Of a DNA stretch of 11,097 nt, positions 6,750 through 11,097 are shown piece after piece. The notes beneath the pieces were generated by a model that had not been told where the DNA came from, searched no databases, and was given only the letters and a program-made list of their open reading frames with translations. The position numbers were made by a program, and so were the translations under genes. Location of the stretch: NCBI GenBank assembly GCA_005882415.1, contig VBAE01000039.1, forward strand, positions 1-11,097. The letters are read 5' to 3'. Each line of letters opens with the position of its first letter. Position 1 is the first letter of the stretch. This stretch comes from Alphaproteobacteria bacterium (GTDB taxonomy: Bacteria > Pseudomonadota > Alphaproteobacteria > Sphingomonadales > Sphingomonadaceae).

Positions 6750-8377
6750 GGATCCAGCTCTCCAGACGGGGCCTTGCCGGCCTCGCCGGTTTCGCCGCTT
6801 TGGTCGGCGCCGGCGCCGCCGTCGTGCACAGCCAGTCGCGAAGCCGCATCACGCCGTATCTCGAGATCGAGCAGGTGCTGAACGCGGACCTGAACGACGG
6901 CGACGTGCTCACCTACACCGCGATCGGCGCGGGCGTGAACGCCAACATCGCCACCCGCCGGGTGCAGGCGACGATCAGCTACAATTACCAGCGGCGGATC
7001 GCCTGGCAGGGCAATTTGAACGACGAGGACGTCCATACCGGCCTCGCCGCAGCCCAGATCCAGGTCGTCCCGGGGGCACTGACCTTCGACGCGGGCGCGA
7101 TGGCAACCCGCTCGCACACCGATATCCTGACTCCGGTGCCGAACTTCCGCACCGCCGACAATCCGAACCTCGTCGAGCTCTACAGCGTCTATGCCGGCCC
7201 GACCCTGTCGACCCATGTCGGCCCGCTCGACGTCGGCGCCAGCTATCGCTTGGGCTATGTCGCGATCGACGACAATGACAACGTCACCGGCGGCGGCACG
7301 CCCAGCATCGACCGCTACGGCCATTCGACTATCCACAGCGCCGCCGCCAGCGTCGGCATGGGGCCGGGCCAGCTGCCCTTCGGCTGGACCGTCGGCGCCG
7401 GCTGGTCGCGCGAGGAAAGCGACCGGCTGAACGCCCATAATGACAGCAAATTCGTCCGCGGCGACGTCGTCGTGCCCGTCGGCCATAGCCTCGCCCTCAC
7501 CGGCGGCGTCGGCTACGAGACTTTGAAGGCGAGCCAGCAGGACATCCGCCGCGACGCCGCCGGCCTCCCCATCGTCATCGACGGCGAACTGGTCGCCGAC
7601 CCTTCCAAGCCGCGCCTGCTCGCCTACGACCAGAGCGGGTTGATCTGGGACGTCGGCGTGATCTGGCGCCCCAGCCGCAGGACCGAGCTCCAGGCCCGGG
7701 TCGGCCATCGCTATGGCGGCATGACCTACACCGGCTCGCTCCGCCACAAGATCAGCGAAGCCTATGCGGTGACCGCCTCCGTCTATGACAATGTGACCAG
7801 CTTCGGCCGGCTTTTGATCATGGATATGAACGGCTTGCCGGTGAATTTCCAGACTGCGCGGAGGAACCCGATGAGCTCCGGCTTCGGCGGGGTCGGGGGC
7901 TGCGTGTTCGGCCAGGACCCGGGCACCGGCGCCTGCTTCGACGATGCTCTGCAGTCGATCAACTCCGCCACCTTCCGCAACCGCGGCGCCAGCGTCATGC
8001 TCTCGGGCGGCCGCGGCCCGTGGACCTACGGGCTCGGCGCGAGCTATTCGAACCGCCTTTATTTCGCACCGCCGGGAAGCGGCCAGATCTTCAGCCGCGA
8101 CCGGCTGACCGATCAGAGCATCTCCGTCCAGGCCACGCTCGACCGGCGGCTGAGCCGCAATTCGGGCCTGAGCTTCGACGGCTATATCGGCTGGTTCGAT
8201 CCGGGCGCGCCGGGCGCGGCGAGCAGCTGGGGGACCGGGATCACCGCCGCCTACCAGCGCACGATCTTCGACGACCGCGTCAGCGCCAGCCTCGCGGGCG
8301 GCATCTATCACGTCGACTCCGACGATCTCGACAGCACCGTCGCCTCGGTCCTGCTCGGGCTCCGGTACAGCTTCTAA
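6746..8377 (+). CDS. PEP-CTERM/XrtA system-associated outer membrane beta-barrel protein (TIGR03016-like)
   Basis: This 543-residue protein is predicted to be exported. It has an N-terminal signal (about 1-30, MRIQLSRRGLAGLAGF...) and ends in LLGLRYSF, the terminal-Phe pattern of outer-membrane barrels recognised by BamA. Between them are many alternating short amphipathic strands rich in Tyr, Gly and Trp, separated by polar loops, consistent with a large barrel. Recognisable family stretches are TPYLEIEQVLNADLNDGDVL (36-55), ELQARVGHRYGGMTYTGSL (314-332) and FRNRGASVMLSGGRGPW (410-426). One loop has two cysteines, Cys386 and Cys397, in GGCVFGQDPGTGACF, a possible disulphide. The gene starts by a 4-base overlap with the kinase, so it is translationally coupled. 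In XrtA loci it always accompanies the export genes; a role as polysaccharide secretion porin is inferred, not shown. The signal contains SRRG, vaguely Tat-like, but Sec export is expected for a barrel. It looks intact. Confidence 0.9.
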   Translation: MRIQLSRRGLAGLAGFAALVGAGAAVVHSQSRSRITPYLEIEQVLNADLNDGDVLTYTAIGAGVNANIATRRVQATISYNYQRRIAWQGNLNDEDVHTGLAAAQIQVVPGALTFDAGAMATRSHTDILTPVPNFRTADNPNLVELYSVYAGPTLSTHVGPLDVGASYRLGYVAIDDNDNVTGGGTPSIDRYGHSTIHSAAASVGMGPGQLPFGWTVGAGWSREESDRLNAHNDSKFVRGDVVVPVGHSLALTGGVGYETLKASQQDIRRDAAGLPIVIDGELVADPSKPRLLAYDQSGLIWDVGVIWRPSRRTELQARVGHRYGGMTYTGSLRHKISEAYAVTASVYDNVTSFGRLLIMDMNGLPVNFQTARRNPMSSGFGGVGGCVFGQDPGTGACFDDALQSINSATFRNRGASVMLSGGRGPWTYGLGASYSNRLYFAPPGSGQIFSRDRLTDQSISVQATLDRRLSRNSGLSFDGYIGWFDPGAPGAASSWGTGITAAYQRTIFDDRVSASLAGGIYHVDSDDLDSTVASVLLGLRYSF

Positions 8378-8387
8378 AGGGCATCGC

Positions 8388-9422
8388 ATGTACACCGATT
8401 TCTACGGCCTGACCGAGCGTCCGTTCCAGCTGACCCCCGACGCCCGCTTCTGGTTCGACAGCCGCACCCACAAGAAGGCGCTCGCCTATCTCGGCTACGG
8501 CCTCGCCCAGGGCGAAGGCTTCATCGTGATCACGGGCGAGGTCGGCGCGGGCAAATCGACGCTGGTCGAGCATCTGAAGGCGGGCATCGACCGCGAGCGG
8601 CTGAACGCGGTCAGCCTGGTCTCCAGCCAGGTCGGCGGCGACGATATCCTCCGCCTCGCCGCGCAGGGCTTGGGCCTCGCCAGCGAGGGCCTCGCCAAGG
8701 CGCAGCTGCTCGACCGGATCGAGCGCCGCTTCGGCGAGGAGGCCGCCAGGGGCCGCCGCACTTTGCTGATCGTCGACGAGGCGCAATGCCTGTCGATCGA
8801 AGCGCTGGAAGAGCTTCGGATGCTCTCGAACTTCCAGTCGCAAGGCCGTGCGCTGGTCCAGATTCTCCTGCTCGGCCAGCCCGAGTTCCGCGACCGGCTT
8901 GCCGGGCCGGGGCTTGAGCAGCTCCGCCAGCGGGTGATCGCCAGCCACCATCTCGACGCGATCGAGGCGAATGAGGTCGAGCCCTATGTCGTCCACCGGC
9001 TGCAGATTGCGGGCTGGCAGGGGCGTCCCGGTTTCGCGCCCGACGCGTGGGCCGCGCTTCACCGCCACAGCGGCGGCATCCCGCGGCGTTTGAACCAGAT
9101 CGCCAACCGCCTTTTGCTCTTCGCGTCGATCGAGCAGATGGAGACGGTGGATGCGGACGCGGTCGATTCGGTCGCGGCCGAGATGGTGGGCGATGCAGCC
9201 GCTCCGGCCGCCGCCGAGGAGCGGGTGCTTCCGCTCCGCTCGGTGCCCTCCTCGCAGCCGGCTCAGCCGGCGCAGCGCGACCATGACGTCGAGCGGCGGG
9301 TGGCGGAGCTGGAGAGCCGGCTCGAGCAGCAGGAAGCGGCGATCCGCCGAGTCTTGACCCTGCTGGTCGACTGGGTGGAGAAGGCCGAGCAGGCGCCGGG
9401 CTACCGCACCAACGCCGCCTGA
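8388..9422 (+). CDS. XrtA/PEP-CTERM system-associated ATPase (ExeA/GspA-like AAA)
   Basis: This 344-residue AAA ATPase of the ExeA/GspA family (TIGR03015-like) begins MYTDFYGLTERPFQLTPD, typical of the family. Walker A is GEVGAGKST (50-58), Walker B is LLIVDEAQ (126-133), and a sensor-1-like LLLGQPEF (160-167) follows. QLRQRVIASHHLD (178-190) and SGGIPRRLN (228-236) complete the helical lid signature. The C-terminal 75 residues have an Ala/Pro linker and a predicted coiled coil (about 297-325, VERRVAELESRLEQQEAAIR). Unlike ExeA there is no clear peptidoglycan-binding domain, so it is probably cytoplasmic. Its ribosome site AGGG (8378-8381) directly follows the barrel gene's stop. Family membership is firm. 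Its job in the XrtA system, perhaps energising or assembling the export complex, is unknown. It looks intact. Confidence 0.93.
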   Translation: MYTDFYGLTERPFQLTPDARFWFDSRTHKKALAYLGYGLAQGEGFIVITGEVGAGKSTLVEHLKAGIDRERLNAVSLVSSQVGGDDILRLAAQGLGLASEGLAKAQLLDRIERRFGEEAARGRRTLLIVDEAQCLSIEALEELRMLSNFQSQGRALVQILLLGQPEFRDRLAGPGLEQLRQRVIASHHLDAIEANEVEPYVVHRLQIAGWQGRPGFAPDAWAALHRHSGGIPRRLNQIANRLLLFASIEQMETVDADAVDSVAAEMVGDAAAPAAAEERVLPLRSVPSSQPAQPAQRDHDVERRVAELESRLEQQEAAIRRVLTLLVDWVEKAEQAPGYRTNAA

Positions 9423-9444
9423 GCGTGGGGAGACGGGCAGAGAC

Positions 9445-10204
9445 ATGCTGAACGCCCTCTCCGTCGATGTGGAAGACTGGTTCCAGGTCGGCGCCTTTGA
9501 GACCGTTATCGCCCGCGACAAGTGGGATTCGCTCGAACATCGCGTCGAGGCGAATGGCGACGCGGTTTTGGCCTTATTCGACGAGGCTGGGGTGAAGGGG
9601 TCCTTCTTTACATTGGGCTGGGTGGCGGAGCGTTATCCGCGGCTGATCCGGCGCGTGGTCGACGCGGGTGATCGCGATCGAGGATTCGTGCGGGGTGTCG
9701 CCGATGGGCTATCGGGCGCCGAGCTTCTCGATCGACCAGCGCACGCCCTGGGCGCACCGGGTGCTCGCCGAGGAGGGCTATGCCTATTCCTCCAGCGTCG
9801 CCCCGATCCGCCACGACCATTATGGCTGGCGCGACGCCCCCCGCTTCGCCCACCGGCCGCTGCCGGACAGCGACCTCATCGAGCTTCCGGTGACCACGGT
9901 CGAACTCGGGGGTCGACGAATGGCGGCAGGGGGCGGGGGTTTCTTCCGGCTATTGCCTTATGGCTTCTCGAATTGGGCTATCACGCGGGTCAACGGCTCG
10001 GACGAGCGGCCGGCGGTGTTCTATTTCCACCCGTGGGAAATCGACCCGGACCAGCCGCGGGTGCAGGAAGCGCCGCTCAAGTCGCGGATCCGGCATTACA
10101 GCCGGTTGAAAGAGATGCGTCCCAAGCTGTTGAAACTGCTCAAGGCCCATCGCTGGGGCCGCACCGACGCGGTGGTGGCGGAAGAGCGGGCGCGGCTGCA
10201 ATGA
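9445..10204 (+). pseudogene. XrtA system polysaccharide deacetylase (NodB fold), frameshifted; His-box deleted
   Basis: This is a carbohydrate esterase 4 (NodB) type deacetylase that would remove N-acetyl groups from polysaccharide or precursor sugars. Frame 9445 gives 75 good residues: LSVDVEDWFQVGAFE with the first acidic metal motif, then GVKGSFFTLGWVAERYPRLI and RRVVDAG ending at 9669. Homology continues one frame over from about 9671: IAIEDSCGVSPMGYRAPSFS, YSSSVAPIRHDHYGW, ELPVTTVELGG, GGGFFRLLPYGFSNW and FYFHPWEIDPDQPR, ending at TGA 10202-10204. Intact relatives have DAGHEIASHG(Y/W)DH and about 30 residues between VVDAG and the GYRAPSF motif. All of that, including the HxxxH metal ligands, is missing. 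Total is about 252 codons against about 280 in relatives. A catalytically active product is not expected. A weak purine-rich site (GGGGAG 9427-9432, or GGCAGAG nearer) precedes the ATG. An assembly gap would give the same picture. Confidence 0.85.
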
Positions 10205-11097
10205 ACGCGCCCCTTGCACCGCTGCGCGTCCGCGAAGGCGGCACTGCCGACCGGGCCGCGATCGAGCGGTTCCTCGAGGGGCGCGCCGAGGTGCAGCCTT
10301 TCCACCTTCCGGCCTGGTTCGACGCGGTCGAGCGCGGCTGCGGGCAGAAGAGCCATTGGCTCGTCGCCGAGCGCGGCAGCGCGGTGGAGGGCGTGCTCGG
10401 GCTCAGCCATGTCCGCTCGCCCCTGTTCGGCTCGGCCCTAGTCTCCGCGGGCTTCGGAGTCGGCGGCGGCATCGTGGGTGCGGGCGCGGAGGCGCTGGCC
10501 GAAGCAGCCTGGACGCTGGCGCAGCGGCTCGGCTGCGGGAGCGTCGAGCTTCGCGGCGGGGTGCTGCCGGAGGGCTGGGAGCGGCGCCAGGGGGTCTATT
10601 TCGATTTCGCCCGGGATTTGCCCGCCGACGACGAGGCGATCCTGAAGGGGATCCCGCGCAAACAGCGGGCCGAGGTCCGCCGTTCGCTCGGCTTCGAGCT
10701 CAAGGTGGACATCGGCCGCGGCCTGAACGCTCATTACCGGGTCTATTCGGAGAGCGTCCGCAATCTCGGCACCCCGGTCTTCCCGCGGGGGCTGTTCGAG
10801 GCGGCGCTGGACGCGCTGGATGCCGACATCGTCACGGTCAGCAAGGACGGGACGCCGCTCGCCTCGGTGCTGAGCGTCTACCATGGCGGCGTGGTCTATC
10901 CCTATTGGGGCGGCGGCACCGCGGGGGCTCGGGCGTGGCGGGCCAACGACCGGCTCTATTACGAGCTGATGCGCCACGCCGCCCGGCGCGGCTGCACCCG
11001 CTTCGACTTCGGCCGCTCCAAGGCGGGCACCGGCGCCTTCTCGTTCAAGAAGAATTGGGGCTTCGAGCCCCAGCCGCTCGTCTACGCGGTCCGCGGC
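10201..11097 (+). CDS. FemAB family XrtA/PEP-CTERM system-associated protein, 3' end cut by the window edge
   Basis: The 299 codons present run off the right edge; relatives are about 340-350 residues, so the last 40-50 are missing. FemAB proteins are tandem GNAT folds that in cell-wall synthesis transfer amino acids from aminoacyl-tRNA; the XrtA version has no proven substrate. Family motifs are VQPFHLPAWFDAVERGCGQK (31-50), RSPLFGSALVSAGFGVGGG (72-90), GIPRKQRAEVRRSLGF (150-165), SVRNLGTPVFPRGLF (185-199), PLASVLSVYHGGVVYPYWGG (219-238), and FDFGRSKAGTGAFSFKKNWG (268-287). The ATG at 10201 overlaps the deacetylase TGA (ATGA) and fits the family N-terminus. Upstream the frame stays open back through the deacetylase to ATG 9445 because of that gene's frameshift, so an automatic caller could place the start far too early. 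The readable part looks intact. Confidence 0.92.
   Translation, partial: MNAPLAPLRVREGGTADRAAIERFLEGRAEVQPFHLPAWFDAVERGCGQKSHWLVAERGSAVEGVLGLSHVRSPLFGSALVSAGFGVGGGIVGAGAEALAEAAWTLAQRLGCGSVELRGGVLPEGWERRQGVYFDFARDLPADDEAILKGIPRKQRAEVRRSLGFELKVDIGRGLNAHYRVYSESVRNLGTPVFPRGLFEAALDALDADIVTVSKDGTPLASVLSVYHGGVVYPYWGGGTAGARAWRANDRLYYELMRHAARRGCTRFDFGRSKAGTGAFSFKKNWGFEPQPLVYAVRG

Noticed and set aside
6746..6838. Twin-arginine (Tat) signal in the barrel protein (SRRGLAG)
   Set aside because: The usual F-L-K after the arginines is absent, and outer-membrane barrels are exported unfolded through Sec.
6731..8395. A minus-strand open frame of 554 codons, slightly longer than the barrel gene it opposes
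   Set aside because: Its translation is Ala/Asp/Val/Arg-rich with no family motif. The plus strand has a signal peptide, family motifs and a barrel terminus. Such mirror frames are expected in GC-rich coding DNA.
1..11097. CRISPR arrays, tRNA or rRNA genes, insertion sequences, toxin-antitoxin or phage-defence genes
   Set aside because: None seen. No regular direct repeats, no transposase or terminal repeats, and nearly all DNA is accounted for by a known exopolysaccharide gene set.

Overview
The window is a high-GC alphaproteobacterial segment, most likely from the order Sphingomonadales (Sphingomonas and relatives). That assignment rests on gene content, gene order and the near-motif-level match of several proteins to sphingomonad versions of these families; no rRNA or other marker gene is present to confirm it. 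It covers most of one half of an exosortase A (XrtA/PEP-CTERM) system exopolysaccharide locus. XrtA itself, PEP-CTERM substrates, PrsK/PrsR and glycosyltransferases are not in the window and would be expected outside it, probably to the right.

Layout. Positions 1-789 hold a minus-strand GNAT/CelD-like acetyltransferase whose C-terminus runs off the left edge. It is divergent, with a 49-base gap, from everything else, which is all on the plus strand. Next come an AMP-forming acyl-CoA ligase (839-2270, broken by an internal deletion and frameshift) and a PLP-dependent decarboxylase (2267-3496), with a 4-base GTGA overlap. A spacer of about 150 bases (3497-3654) carries hairpins, inverted repeats and a possible sigma-54 type promoter; it is the only sizeable non-coding stretch. 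Then follow the outer-membrane export lipoprotein (3655-4311), the chain-length determinant (4361-5857), the tyrosine autokinase (5868-6749), an outer-membrane beta-barrel protein (6746-8377), an ExeA/GspA-like AAA ATPase (8388-9422), a NodB-type polysaccharide deacetylase (9445-10204, also broken) and a FemAB-family protein (10201 to beyond the right edge). Short gaps and 4-base ATGA overlaps point to a single operon from 3655 onward.

How the genes work together. The export lipoprotein, chain-length determinant, kinase and beta-barrel form a Wza/Wzc-like secretion route for a surface polysaccharide. The deacetylase and FemAB protein would modify the polymer or its precursors. The ATPase is a conserved partner of unknown role. 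The ligase and decarboxylase form a conserved but biochemically uncharacterised pair.

The most striking observation is damage. The ligase and deacetylase each lack about 30 codons of conserved internal sequence, with a frame change, and the deacetylase loss takes out the metal-binding His-box. The chain-length determinant appears to lack about 18 residues in frame. Either the locus is decaying or the assembly has dropped short segments. I found no CRISPR, tRNA, rRNA, insertion sequence or wholly new system; the locus belongs to a known class.
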